The position numbers and the translations under genes were made by a program. Shown here in pieces: positions 40,652 through 52,258 of a DNA stretch of 64,000 nt (position 1 is the first letter of the stretch; the number at the start of each line of letters is the position of its first letter). Source of the stretch: Locusta migratoria (lineage: Eukaryota > Arthropoda > Insecta > Orthoptera > Acrididae); assembly GCA_026315105.1 (NCBI GenBank), contig CM048751.1, positions 341,170,649 to 341,234,648 of the forward strand, written 5' to 3'. The notes beneath the pieces are model-generated. The model had not been told where the DNA came from. It ran no database searches and worked only from the letters and a program-made list of their open reading frames with translations.

Positions 40652-42342
40652 ATGAAATTTGTGTCACGTACAGCCGAGTCTTATAATTATTCTCGCGGAA
40701 TTGGATGTACCAAGGTATACAGTCACTCGTTCCACTGCTCCTAACGATCGTCTGTCGTCTTCCATACATTTTTTATAAAATTGTAAGTTATTTGATGTCG
40801 CCAGATTAGCATTTTGTTAAAACTAGAACCCCACTCTTTTCGAGGCATGTTTTAAAATATTAGTTTCTGAGATGTTAGTTACTATTGCTAGGATTTTGTT
40901 ATTTTAATAATTTATTATTGTATTTATGAATGTGGCAATAAGTACGGCATCTCAGCTACGCCACTGTCCCTGTGAGAATGTGTACTTGTTTTACTTTTAA
41001 GTGTATTTGCGAGAATCTAATGGCTGTCTGAATGTGAGTAGTTGTAGCTCGCTTTGCATGGTTCTCTCTGGCTCAGAATCGATATTTAGTCCAACCCCTG
41101 CTGCTGATGCTACCAAAGAGGTTTCTACACCCTTTGGTTAGAAGCCAGTCGACGAGCCCTCTCCAGGGCGAGTCTCTCCTCCACCACATCGTTTTTAGTG
41201 GGTTTTGCCAGTTTCTCGTAGCTTCGTGCCTCCTGCTTCGCGCCTCTTGGCCGCTAGGTCTTCACTTTGTGCTCGGATCGTAGTGAGGTAAGATTGGTTC
41301 TGCTCTTGTGGCCACAGAGATGGTAGCGATTAGTTGTCTAGCATGTTTAACTCAGACTCTTGAACTTGGATTCAATTTTCAAAATAGTTTTTCCGATCGT
41401 GCGCAGAAATGTGTTCTAGTTTTTCAATCACCTGATTCCCAACAGATAAATGCAGTGTCTGTGTTACTAGTTACAGTTTGATAATGGCCTGCTATATTCA
41501 AACCTTTAGTGATTATGTGGCGGTGTACGAACTTTGTGTAATTTCTTTCTAGCTTTGTGGGGCCCGATTTTTAAGAGACGATATGTTCATTTTTGTACAG
41601 TGCATGTAAAAACTTTCTTATCGTTTCCTTCCATGAGTGATATGTGTTCCACGTGGTTGGTTCTTAGAACAAAGCCTTCAGCTTCCACTGTACCTCCTAC
41701 CAGAATAGAGCTTTTAATTCGTACAGTGGCTCACTTTTAATGGGCATTACTGGGCACTCAGACTGCAGTAAAGTGGAGGTGGCATGAAGCCTAAATCATT
41801 ATAAAGTAGGACTGCGACACGGGATCCGGCCCGCTATTTCTTGAAGAAGATCCTGTTTTCTCAGAGACGGTAGCGAGTGCGATTCTCCATCAGTGAGGTC
41901 GACTTCACTCATGTCCGACAGATGTCAAAACGCCACCGCGTACACAGCATGCCGCCGTGCTGATCTTATTCGAGAAACAGACAGCGGAAAGGCAGCTGGT
42001 CACTGGGACACGTCTGCAGGAAATCAACAGACATTGCATTTGGACAAGTACGTATCTTTGCTGAGGAAAACAAGGAATGAGTTTGTGGAGAGATTTACTG
42101 ATTTTAAAAATTAAGAGCCCTGTTTAAAAATGTTCCAAAATTTGTTTGAGGTTAAATTTGAAGACTTCATGTTCCACCTACAGATGGGATTTAACGAGTT
42201 TTCAAGTAATGAAAGCCTCAAAACATCCTACAGAATAGCGGGATAGAATGTTACAAGAAATGTACAAGCCCGATCAGTATTTTGACCTATTCAAGTTAGC
42301 ACTTCAATAAATGTTATTACTTGGAAGTATATGTATATATAT
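40652..42342. other. 1.7-kb region with no recognised feature
   Basis: Short frames only (the longest is 73 codons at 41,893-42,114, plus). No repeat partner was seen within the window. Confidence 0.4.
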
Positions 42343-42444
42343 ATTAACACACGCCAATTCAACAAGGCCGACCCTGCATGTCAGGGAACATGACCAAAAA
42401 TATATCAGGGCCGTCTTGTTAAATTCGGAATTGGTGTGTGTTAA
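42343..42444. repeat. Imperfect hairpin, ~30-bp arms
   Basis: TTAACACACGCCAATTCAAC and GGCCGACCCTG on the left pair with CAGGGCCGTCTTG and GAATTGGTGTGTGTTAA on the right, with small bulges. It abuts the SINE that follows. Confidence 0.6.
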
Positions 42445-42447
42445 TAT

Positions 42448-42773
42448 TTACGAGGTGGCCGGATGCCCTTCCTGCCGCCACCCCATGCCCCCCAGGAGGA
42501 AATGTGTACAACTGCTTATAGTGTTACATGTGTGAAAGTCTAAAGTGTGACGAAATGTTTGCGAATCGTGTAACTGAGTCGGGACTTGGTGACCAGCCCG
42601 GTATTCACCTACGTGGATGTGGAAAACCGCCTAAAAACCACATCCAGGCTGTTTGGGACTTCAACCCCCTTCGTTAATCTGCCCGGCGGATTCGAGCCGG
42701 GGCCGGTACGCTTCCCCATTTCGGAGAGCGGTGCGTTAGACCACAGGGCTAACCCAGCGGGTTAGCTGCGAGA
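42448..42773 (-). mobile_element. tRNA-derived SINE, family F
   Basis: Minus-strand head CTGGGTTAGCCCTGTGGTCT, then AACGCACCGCTCTCCGAAAT and B box CCGGCTCGAATCCGCCGGG. The body has CTGGATGTGGTTTTTAGGCG and TCCACATCCACGTAGGTGAA. It ends near GGCAGGAAGGGCATCCGGCC. The tRNA-like head and long unrelated body define a SINE; the source tRNA is uncertain. Confidence 0.75.
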
Positions 42774-43093
42774 CCCTGCAACTGGTATTAGCATGCTTGG
42801 AGATATATTAATACGCTCGTAAGTGCTATACACAGGATAAACGGGGCGCATTATATAACATATGAAAATCTCAGAATTTTGACGCCGAACATATCCCTAA
42901 ATATCGAGGAACTTTGCAAACTAAAAGAAATGTTATTTGTCTCATTAATTTTACGTTTCGATGATTTTACTTATTATTGAGTCAATAATATTATTATATA
43001 AATACATATTGGCCTACGTAACTTAAAAAAATGTTTTATATTTCCATTGATTTATGTATAAGTTACTTACAACACGTTCTTTGGTCTGGCCCG
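42774..43093. other. AT-rich region with no recognised feature
   Basis: No motif was identified. Confidence 0.4.
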
Positions 43094-43562
43094 TCACAGT
43101 GATGAAAAAATTATCTTTGATAAAGGGTACGCTGCAGCTGTTCTTCGCTTTTCTAAAAGAAACGACTGGTTTCGTGACGTTTAGTCATATCTTCAGGTTA
43201 TATACAATTTAAACATTGAAACCAGGTGGTTTCAAAATCTAAAATACCAGTTCCCTGGATCCAAAAAACTATTTCATGGTTACAAACATTTAGGTAACAT
43301 CCGCCTGCGTCAACCAAACCAACAAGTCAGGAACGAAGTGGCACGGGCTGTAATGGAGGCGGATGTTGCCTCAATGTTTCTAACCGCGAAAAAATTTGTA
43401 GGAGCCAAGGGATTTGTTTTTTTACATTTTGGAACCCCTTGTTTTAATTGCGTATAACCTGAATATGTGACTAAAAGTCACTAAACTGGACGTTACATTT
43501 TAAAAAGTGAAGAACACCTGCAGCAGATCCTTTTATCAAAGATGAATGTTTTTAGCTGTGGA
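43094..43562. mobile_element. Foldback element, ~220-bp imperfect arms
   Basis: The left arm carries ATCTTTGATAAAGGG, GTTCTTCGCTTTT, TAGTCATATCTTCAGGTTAT and AACATCCGCCT. The right arm carries the complement of each in reverse order, ending TTTTATCAAAGATGAATG. The centre is near 43,335. Arm identity is lower than in the 30.6-kb element, so it is older. No frame is present. Confidence 0.75.
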
Positions 43563-43769
43563 TTTCCGTCTTCAAAAGTTTTATGTATAAAAAAATTTTG
43601 TTGGTCACCCCTGTTCTAAAGGGTGTTTGTAAAATACTCTTACAAACTTTGAGCACAGGGTCTTTAAAACAAGAAAAAAGGAATCCTATATGGGGTTGTG
43701 TTGCAAGGACATTTGTTTACATTCGTTATTCGTCTGTCGTCAGCGTATGCACTGTAGCCATGTACTATG

Positions 43770-44300
43770 GATAGAGAGCAAACTGGAAGTGTTCCGATCA
43801 GAGGTAGCAGGATGTTTATTTCATGAGCAGACAGACATGATCTACGATCGGGCGAATCGTAATGAACACAAGACTGCTGGGGCGTCTACGTCGGCTTCAC
43901 ACAACGTCAGTCGAGCCTTCCTCCGTCTGGTGCTGTGTATCGTTGCGTTGCCGGGACACCATCCGCTCCATCACAGAATATTGATCGTGGAAGACCACGT
44001 GTTGCTCATACGGCTCATCAACAAGAGCACGTTCTACAGGCAGAGCCAGGTGTAAACGCAAGTGACGGATACACCTCCACCACGGATGATACCTAACGAG
44101 CAGCACTCTATCCGTATCATCTTCAGCGTGTCCAAGGACTTACACCTGGCGATGACTTATCAAGGGATAACTTTCGCCGCTAGTACACCCTGTTGTTTGT
44201 GTCTTCATTTTACAGACGTGACAACGTTAGGAAGCAATGAAGTACCAAATTTCTACAACCAGCACATATGGGCTCATCACAAGATCAGATATTAACAGCT
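43770..44300 (+). pseudogene. DDE transposase relic, N-terminal and first-Asp region
   Basis: Read across three frames, it shows HEQTDMIYDRANRNEHKT, then RPRVAHTAHQQEHVLQAEPG, then LYPYHLQRVQGLTPGD, and finally FTDVTTLGSNEVPNFYNQHI. The last resembles the FTDEATF...NFHNQH block around the first catalytic Asp in a family of insect DDE transposases related to IS630/Tc1/mariner. Frameshifts and stops occur throughout. Confidence 0.65.
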
Positions 44301-44584
44301 TAAAATTGTTCAAAACACCTTCCAAGATTTACTGTGTCCCTTTAAATAAGAAACAAGTAGTTTGTCCACTATACAGCTCCAGCACATTTCATTGTCAATA
44401 TTTTCGACTGTTGTCTCTAGATGGAACTTTGGTCAATGCAGCAGACCACCTAGATGACAAAATTATTCATCGACAAGCATTGAACCCTGCTAAACCAGAT
44501 TAAAAAGGAAGTATCCGAAAGAGTGCATCAGTCCATGATTATACACGTACAACCGTGTTTAAAAACAAGAGGAGAAATTTCAAA
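44301..44584. other. Short region with no recognised feature
   Basis: It lies between the transposase relic and the SINE D composite. No motif was identified. Confidence 0.35.
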
Positions 44585-44596
44585 CATCTTAGTTTA

Positions 44597-44885
44597 TAGA
44601 ATGAAACTTTCACTCTGCAGCGGAGTGTGCGCTGATATGAAACTTTCTGACAGATTAAAATTGCATGCAGGAACCGGGACTCGAACCTGGGCGTTTGCTA
44701 TCAGCGGGTGAGCGCTCTACCACTGACCTATCCCGACACGACTCACGGTCCGTCCTCACAACTTTCGCCAGTACCTCGCCTCCTACTTTTCAAACTTCAC
44801 AGAAGCTCTCCTGGGAACTTTGCACGACTAGCAGTCGTGGAAGAAAGTATATGGTGGAGATATGGCTTAGCCACAGCCTCAGAGA
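44597..44885 (-). mobile_element. tRNA-derived SINE, family D
   Basis: The minus strand carries a tRNA-like module (GGGATAGGTCAGTGGTAGAG, B box CCCAGGTTCGAGTCCCGG) at about 44,670-44,740. The body extends on both sides and ends TATGGCTTAGCCACAGCC at 44,862. The same body precedes the next module. Confidence 0.7.
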
Positions 44886-44890
44886 TGTTT

Positions 44891-45145
44891 CCAGAATGAA
44901 ACTTTCACTCAGAAGTAGTGTGTGCGCTGATATGAAACTTCCTGGCAGATTAAAATTGTGTGGCGGAACCGGGACACGAACCTGGGACCTTTGCCTTTGC
45001 GGGCAAGCTCTCTAATACTGGTGAGGTGTTGGCGGAAGTAAAGTTGTGAGCTCGGACCGTGAGTCGTGTCGGCATAGATCAGTGGTAGAGCGCTTGCCCG
45101 CGAAACGCAAAGGTTCCAGACAATTTTAACCTGCCAGGAAGTTTC
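44891..45145. mobile_element. Palindromic pair of family D SINE modules
   Basis: The left half is minus-strand (CTTCCTGGCAGATTAAAATT followed by an inverted B box at about 44,966). The right half is plus-strand (CGTGTCGGCATAGATCAGTG, AGAGCGCTTGCCCGCGAAAC) and ends AACCTGCCAGGAAGTTTCAT. The two tRNA-like modules thus face each other about 60 bp apart. Confidence 0.7.
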
Positions 45146-45164
45146 ATTTTAGTTTATGTATACA

Positions 45165-45650
45165 GGGTGTTAAAAAAAGTAAAATACTTTGAGAAGTGGC
45201 AGCACTCATCGTAAGAAGAAAAATAAACCCGAAAAGCGTAGGTTCAGAAACGCATGCTATCGGAGATAAACACGTGTTTATAGTGGCGTCCATTCATGGC
45301 AATCAATGTTTCTGACCTTCGGCGTAAGGAATGATGCACCCTTTGAAGTATACCCCATTATTGTTACTGGCACGCATTGAAGACGCGACCCTGTAGGCAC
45401 ATCGTTGATTAGCGTTGCGCAGACCAATTCCTTTAAGGGTCTTCATACCCAAAAGTGTAGGAGATTGAGGTCTGGGGATCGAGTAGACCAAGGTGTGGGG
45501 CCTCAACGTCCAATCTGGCAGTCCAGAAAAGTCTGCGTCAGATGTGACGGAAGTGTGTATGTGCGCCTTACTTCATGAATCACATCTGTAATCGTTGCTG
45601 ACACGGAACTCCAGATAATGTGCCCCATTTAACCTTTGTGGTACCACTTA
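45165..45650 (-). pseudogene. DDE transposase relic, C-terminal region
   Basis: The minus strand encodes WTARLDVEAPHLGLLDPQTS near 45,460-45,530, a decayed PPRSPDLTPLDFFLWG-type motif. It then has ASSMRASNNNGVYFKGC near 45,340-45,390, matching the CIEANGGHFEHLL-type end. It is probably from the same family as the fragment at 43.8-44.3 kb but points the opposite way. The end TACAGGGTGTTAAAAAAAGT at 45,161 may be its terminus. Confidence 0.55.
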
Positions 45651-45689
45651 AGGCCGTATTAATCTGTCACCAAGTATGCTAATAGCTGC

Positions 45690-46490
45690 AGCAGAATCGC
45701 ACAGCTCTACTTATAAGCACTCGCTCATGACAGACTTTTTCTTGAACACATTTTCGAAGGCGATTTTGAGCTGTTTGTGTTGATATTGCGTGTCCTGTTA
45801 CTGCCTGGAGGGTGCGATGAAGCCGAGTTGCATTCAACCTTCTGTGTCAATGCGCTCAAAATGTTCAAATGTTTGTAAATTGTGTGGTCATCAGTCCGTA
45901 GCTTACAGACTACTTAAACTAAGGTAAACTAACCTAAGGACAACACACACACATGCCCTAGGGAGGACTCGAACCTTCGACGGCGAGCAACCGCACGCTC
46001 CGCAGCGAGGCGCCTTATACCGTTCGGCTACTCCACCGCGGCGTCAATGGGCTGGTAACCGGAGATAACAGTCATCGCTTGCTGCTGTTACCCGTGGACG
46101 TCCTTGGCCTTGCCTTCTTTTAACGGCTGCTGTTCTCTGAAATTGCGTCCAGGTCCTGGAAATAACAATCTGGGACACTCCAACAGCCACCTCCTCCTGT
46201 GTTTGTCCCGCTTTTAAGCTTCCAATAGCTCTCCACTCCATATCTTCGGGTTAGTCATGTTGTTATTGCATTGCACTACCTGCTCGCTACGCTATCTGCA
46301 CCCATCTGCTTGTGTAATTCTTCTGGTAAACACAAGTTAACATGATATCCTTCTGCATCAACTTCCTGTTATTACTACTATCTCGTTTGCCGTAATGTTG
46401 TTGTCTCCACTCCGTAGAAAAGACTGAAAGTCATCGAACCAGTTTAGTTCGTTCTGCCGACTACAATACTTCAGAACCTAGATATCTCAA
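45690..46490 (-). pseudogene. Tc1-like transposon relic, N-terminal part, with a nested SINE
   Basis: The minus strand holds MEWRAIGSLKAGQTQEEVAV, GVSQIVISRTWTQFQ and GQGRPRVTAASDDCYLRL at 46,044-46,241. Past the SINE it continues with ATRLHRTLQAVTGHAISTQT at about 45,780-45,840. The leader up to 46,490 (TATCTAGGTTCTGAAGTA) matches 5283-5300. It belongs to the same family as the relic at 5.3-6.9 kb. Confidence 0.75.
45857..46042 (-). mobile_element. tRNA-derived SINE, family B
   Basis: Minus-strand head CGCGGTGGAGTAGCCGAACG, GCGGAGCGTGCGGTTGCTCG and B box GAAGGTTCGAGTCCTCCC. The TSD GTCAATGCGCT / GTCAATGGGCT is at 45,846-45,856 and 46,043-46,053. It lies within the Tc1-like relic. Confidence 0.92.
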
Positions 46491-47944
46491 CCAATACGCA
46501 ATTCTTTTGATCATTCTAGTATAATTATAAGCCGAATAACCATAAATACAATCTACCTGTATCTGTAAAATCGACAAGTTGGAAGAAAGCTAGACAACAC
46601 ATTCTTGTCTTCAAAATATTTATTTCAAATTACATATAAGGAGAAGGAATACAGAAATCAGAGAAACAGTGCGTCGAATGGTTCACTTGCCACGCAATGG
46701 CATTTGAAACTGACAGCAAAAACGAAATGATACCTTACATTTCCGCAGTCATAGTTATTTTGCCTTACTTGTGCCGGTCCATAGCCAAGCGCTTCATGTC
46801 CGAATTTTTTATTTTCATATTGTACAGCATTTGATATCTTTTTATTATTTTTATTTCACTATTTCTTATATTACTCTCTTCAGTATACAGTTCCGCCTCT
46901 GTGTTCGATCGAATTCATTTTTCTCCTAATGATTTTCAATACACTTCGCTCTTCTCCAGCTCTTCATAATTCCTCTTCATTCCTTACTCATTCTTCCCAT
47001 TTCGCTTGCTACATTCTCCTCCAAATCCACATCTCTGGTGCCTCTAATCTTCTGTCTTCTTACTCGTGGAATGTCTACGTCTCTGCACCGTACAATGCTC
47101 CAGACACGTAACTTAGCAAGCCTTTTCCTAAAATGTTTAGTCAACCGCAAAGTAATGTCAACCTACGTTTGCCGTGACGATTCTTCTAATTTATGTTGTG
47201 CAGCACATAACATGCATGAGCTTACTAACCGAATACTAGAAGCATTGACTTAGTTACTCTTGTAAAGGCTACAGGAGTGAAGACGTAAATACAATCCTGC
47301 TCTTTTTTTTCAGGTATCAGAGCCTGCGACTTGTTTATAGTGATCATAAGTGCAAATTTGTAAACTGAAAAGGCATGATTGGATCAAATAATATTAAGCT
47401 TTTATCGTGTAATGTTAGTTTATCTGTGGTATTACAATAGCTTTCTAGATGTCAATTAGATGAGCATTAATTAAAATTACCCAGGATTGAATTTAGTTGG
47501 TAGCAAGTCACCTATTTCTCTGAGCAGGTGTATGACCCTTGAGCACAATTAAGGAGCGAAACTTTTTACTGAAAGCAAGCTTCAAAATGATCTTTTGCTC
47601 GACCTCCTAAACAATTTTTTTTATATTTTTGATTATGACAGTAGTATTTTTATAACCATGTTGACAAAATTTAATAATTAATAAGCTAATAAAAATATAA
47701 AATAAAAGAGGTAGACAAATATAATTTACTCTTAGTAATATAATAAACCACCCCCATGAACCACAGACATTGCAGAGGTGATGTGGCTTGCGTGATTCAA
47801 CGATACAAATAGCCGTACCGTAGGTACAACCAGAACGGAGGAGTATCTGTGGAGAGGCCAGACAAACGTGTGGTTCCTGAAGAGGGGCAGCAGCCTTTTC
47901 AGTAGTTACATGGGTAACAGTCTGCATGATTGACTGAGCTAGCC
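46491..47944. other. 1.45-kb region with no recognised feature
   Basis: AT-rich; short frames only; no repeat partner in the window. Confidence 0.4.
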
Positions 47945-48524
47945 TTGTAACACCAGCTAACATGGCTTTGCCATGCAGTAACTGCGAACGGCTGAAAGCA
48001 ATGGGAAACTACAGTCGTTACTTCTCCCGAGAACATGCAGCTCTACTGTATGAATATATGATGATGTCATCCTCTCGAGTAAAATATTCCGGAGGTAAAA
48101 TAGTCCTCCATTCGAATCTCCGGGCGGGGACTACTCAGGAGGATGTGATCATCAGGAAAGACAACACTGGCATTCTACGGATCGGAGCGTGGAATGTTAG
48201 ATCCCTTAATCGGATAGGGAAGTTAGAAAATTTAAAAAAGGAAATGGAGAGGCTGAAGTTCGGTGGAAAGAGGAAAAGGATTTCTGGTCAAGCGAGTACA
48301 GGATTATGAATACAAAATCAGTTGGAGATATTACAGGAGTAGGTCTGATTATGAATAAGAAAATAGGAATGCGGGTAAACTACTATGAGCAGCACAGTGA
48401 TCGCATTATAGTCAAGATAGATACAAAGCCAACATCGACCACAGTAGTACAAATTTATATGCCCGCTAGCTCTGCCGATGATGAGGAGATCGAAGGAGGT
48501 AAAGGAAATTATTCACACAATTAA

Positions 48525-49915
48525 GGGAGTTGTTGTTATGGTCTTCAGTCCGGAGACTGGTTTGATGCAGCTCTCCACCCTACTCTATCCTGAGCAAGCC
48601 TTTTCATTTCCTCATAAGAACGGCAACCCACATCCACTTGAATCTGCTTACTATACGCGTCTCTTGGTCTCCCTCTGCGATTTTTACCCCACACACTTCC
48701 CTCCAATGCTAAATTTACGATTCCCCGATGTCTAAGAATGTGTCCTACCAAGCGATCCCTTCTTTTAGTCAGGGTATGCCAAAAATTCCTTTTCTCACCA
48801 ATTCTGTTCAGTATCTCTTCATTAGTTATGCGATCTACCCACCTAATCTTCAGCATTCTTCTGTAGCACCACGTTTCAAAAGCCTCTATTCTCTTCCTGT
48901 CCGCACTGCTTATCGTCCATGTTTCACTCCCGTACAAGGCAACACTCCACACAAATGCCTTCAGAAAAGACTTCCTTACCCTTAAATTAATATTCGATGT
49001 TAGCAAATTTCTCTTTTTCAAAAATGCTTTTCTTCCCATTGCCATTCTGCATTTTATATCCTCTGTACTGCGACCATCGCATGTTATTTTACTACCCAAG
49101 TAACAAAACTCATCTACCACCTTCATTGTTTCGTTACCTAATCTAATTCCTTCAGCATCGCCTGATTTTCTAAGACCGCATTCCATTATTTTTGTTTTGC
49201 TCTTGTTAATGTTCATTTTATACGCTCTCTTCAACACGCTGTCCATTCCGTTCAACTGCTCTTCCAGGTCCTTTGCTGTCTCTGACAGAATTACAATGTC
49301 ATCAGCAAAACGCAATGTTTTTATTTCTTCCCCCTGAACTTTAATCCCTATTCCAAATTTTTCCTTGCTTTCCTTCACCGCCTGCTCGATGTACAAATTG
49401 AATAACATTGGAGAAAGGCTACAACCCTGTCTTACTCCCTTCCCAACTGATGCTTCCCTTTCATGTCCTTCGAGTCTAATAACTGCGGTCTGGCTTTTGT
49501 ACAAGTTGTAAATAACTCTCCTTTCCCTGTATTTTATCCCTGCTGACTTCAGAATTTGAAAGAGTGTATTCCAGTCAACATTGTCAAATGCTTTCTCCAA
49601 ATCTACAAAAGCTAAAAATGTAGGTTTGCCTTTTCTTAATCTATCTTCTAAGATAAGACGTAAAGTGAGTATTGCCTCCCGAGTTCCTACATTTCTCCTG
49701 AACCCAAACTGATCTTCCCCGAGGTCGGCTTCTACCAGTTTTTCCATCCTTCTGTATATAATTCGTGTTAATATTTTGCAACCATGACTTATTAAACTGA
49801 TGGTTCTGTAGTTTTCACACCTGTCTGCGCCTGATTTCTTTGGAATGGGGATTATTACATTTTTCTTAAAGTCTGAGGGCATTTCGCCGGTCTCATACAT
49901 CCTACACACCAGTTT
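48525..49915 (-). mobile_element. RTE-like LINE 3' fragment inserted antisense in its own family
   Basis: Minus-strand copy, 5'-truncated at 49,915, with 3' end GACTGAAGACCATAACAACA at 48,527. It splits the endonuclease region of the older plus-strand LINE. It is much better preserved than its host, so it is younger. A clean TSD was not found. Confidence 0.88.
48545..49909 (-). CDS. RTE-like reverse transcriptase (454 codons, uninterrupted)
   Basis: An open frame covering most of an RT. From the N terminus: DFKKNVIIPIPKKSGADRC and ENYRTISLISHGCKILTRII, the palm motif A FLAFVDLEKAFDNVDW, GVRQGCSLSPMLFNLYIEQ, the catalytic LRFADDIVILSE (residues about 195-215), and a thumb/C-terminal region ending RAASNQSPD. 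The three catalytic aspartates are present. The start Met is an internal one created by truncation; EN is missing. The family's RT makes cDNA at EN-nicked sites and is a candidate partner for mobilising SINEs, though not this copy. Confidence 0.88.
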   Translation of the reverse strand: MCRMYETGEMPSDFKKNVIIPIPKKSGADRCENYRTISLISHGCKILTRIIYRRMEKLVEADLGEDQFGFRRNVGTREAILTLRLILEDRLRKGKPTFLAFVDLEKAFDNVDWNTLFQILKSAGIKYRERRVIYNLYKSQTAVIRLEGHEREASVGKGVRQGCSLSPMLFNLYIEQAVKESKEKFGIGIKVQGEEIKTLRFADDIVILSETAKDLEEQLNGMDSVLKRAYKMNINKSKTKIMECGLRKSGDAEGIRLGNETMKVVDEFCYLGSKITCDGRSTEDIKCRMAMGRKAFLKKRNLLTSNINLRVRKSFLKAFVWSVALYGSETWTISSADRKRIEAFETWCYRRMLKIRWVDRITNEEILNRIGEKRNFWHTLTKRRDRLVGHILRHRGIVNLALEGSVWGKNRRGRPRDAYSKQIQVDVGCRSYEEMKRLAQDRVGWRAASNQSPD

Positions 49916-52258
49916 AGGATGGGAGAGGAAAACTTAATTGTGATGGGAGACTGGAATCCGGTAGTAGGAAAAGGAAGGGAAGGAAAAATAGTAGGTGAAT
50001 ATGGACTGGGCAAAAGGTATGAAAGGATATCGCCTGGTAGAATTTTGCACAGAACATAATTTAATCGTAATAAAAACTTGGTTTAAGAATAATGAAAGAA
50101 GGTTGTATACATTGAAGAGACCAGGAGACACTGGAAGGTACCAGATAGATTTTATAACGGCAAGACAAAAAGGACACTGGAAAAAGGTAGGAAAACAAGG
50201 AGATGGAACCTGGATAAATTGAAGGAGCTTGAAATTCTTCTGAATTTCAGAGGGAGCGTTAGGCAACAATTGACAGACACAGTGTGAAATAAAACAGTAG
50301 AAGAAGAAAGGGTAGCATTGAGAAATAAAATAGTGAAGGCAGCAGAGGACAAAATAGGTAGAAAGGAAAGACCTACAAAAAATCCTTGGATATCACAGGA
50401 AATACTAAATTTAATCCATGAAAGGAGAAAATATAAAATTCTGTAAATGAAACAGGCAAAATGAAGTACAGACCTCTAAGAAATTATATTGACAGGAAGT
50501 GCAAAATGGCTAAGCAGGAGTGGCTAGAAGGCAAATGAAAGGATGTAGAAGAATGTATAAATAGGGGAAAATAGATTCTGCCTACAGGAAAATGAAAGAA
50601 ACATTTGGAGCTGTAAGAATATAAAGAACTCAAATGAAAAACGAGTTCTCAGCAACGAAGGGAAAGCTGAAAGGTGGAAAGAGGATATACAGAGGCTCTA
50701 CACAGGAAATGAACTTCGAGACAATATTGTAGGAAGGGATGAGGATGTTGATAAAGATGAAATTGGGAATACTATATTGAGAGAAGAATTTGACAAGGCA
50801 CTGAAAGAGCTAAATCGAAACAAGGCCCCTGGAGTGGACGACATTCCCTCAGAACTAGTGAAGTCTCTGGGAGAGTCATCATGGCAAAACATGAGACAGG
50901 CGAAGTACCCTCAGTCTTTAAGAAAAATGTAATAATCCTCATTCCAAACTAAGCAGGCGCTGACAGGTGTGCGAATTATAGAAACATCAGGTCAATAAGT
51001 CATGGTTGCAAAATTCTAACACGAATTATTTACAGAAGGATGGAAAAGCCGGTAGAAGGCGACCTTGGGGAAGACTAGTTTGGATCCAGGAGAAATGTAG
51101 GAACGCGGGAGGCAATCCTCACTTTTCGGCTTATCTTAGAAGATAGATTAAGAAAAGGGAAACCTACATTTCTAGCTTTTATAGATTTGGAGAAAGCTTT
51201 TGACGATGTTGATTGGTATAAACTCTTTGATGTTCTGAAATCAGCAGGAGTAAAATATAGGGAACGGAAGGTTATTTGCAACTAGTACAAAAACCAGACA
51301 GCATTTATCAGAGTTGAAGGGCATGAAAGGGATGCAGAGGTTGGGAAAGATGTAAGACAGGGCTGTAGCCTTTCCCAATGTTATTCAATTTCTACATTGA
51401 GCAAGCTATAAAGGAAAGCAAGGAGAAATTTGGAGAAGGAATTATTGTTCAGGGTGAAGAAATAAAAACCTTGCGCTTCGCTGATGACATTGTAATTCTG
51501 TCAGAGACAGCAAAGGACCTGGAGGAGCAATTGGACTGAATGGACAGTGTGTTGAAAAGAGCATATAAGATGAACAATAACAAGAGCAAAACAAAGGTAA
51601 TGGAATGCAATCTTAGAAAATCAGGCGATGTTGAAGGAATTAGATTAGATAACGAATCAATAAAGGTGGTAAATGAGTTTTGTTACGTGGGCAGTAAAAT
51701 AACATATGATGGTCGCAGTACAGAGGATACAAAATGCAGAATGGCAATGCGAAGTATAGCGTGTTTGAAAAAGAGAAATCTGTTAACATCGAATTATTCA
51801 TTTAAGCATAATGAAGTCCTTCCTGAAGGTATTTGTGTGGAGTGTTGCCTTGTGTTGGAGTGAATCATGGACAATAAACAGTGCGGACAGGAAGAGGATA
51901 GAGGCTTTTGAAATGTGGTGTTACAGAAGAATGCTGGAGATTATGTGGGTGGATCGCGTAAACTAATGAGGAGATACCGAACAGAATTGGAGAGAAAAGG
52001 AGTTCGTGCCATACCTTGACTAAAAGAAGGGATCGATTGATAGGACACATTCTTAGACATCAAGGTATTGTGAATTTAGCGTTGGAGGTAAGTGTGTAGG
52101 GTAAAAATCGCAGAGTGAGACCAAGAGATGCGTATAGTAAACAGATTCAAATGGATGTAGGTTGTCGTTCTTATGAGGAGATGAAGAAGCTTGCTCAGGG
52201 TAGAGTAGGATGGAGAGCTGCATCAAACAAGTCTCCGGACTGAAGATCACAACTACAA

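Larger units (their letters stand above)
47945..52258 (+). mobile_element. RTE-like LINE, near full-length but decayed, split by an antisense copy
   Basis: The 5' region (AACTGCGAACGGCTGAAAGC, CTCCGGGCGGGGACTACTCA) leads into an AP-type endonuclease: ILRIGAWNVRSLNRIGKLEN at about 48,170, GVGLIMNKKIG near 48,335, and after the insertion ENLIVMGDWNPVVGKG near 49,925. The RT part is broken: KELNRNKAPGVDDIPSELV (50,800), FLAFIDLEKAFDDVDW-like (51,175), LRFADDIVILSETAKDLEE (51,475), RRMLEIMWVDRV (51,925). It ends GGACTGAAGATCACAACTAC at 52,258. An antisense LINE occupies 48,525-49,915. It is non-functional because of many stops. Confidence 0.85.

Noticed and set aside
48478..48985. Plus-strand frames of 85 codons at 48.5-49.0 kb
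   Set aside because: They are antisense to the intact RTE-like RT frame on the minus strand.
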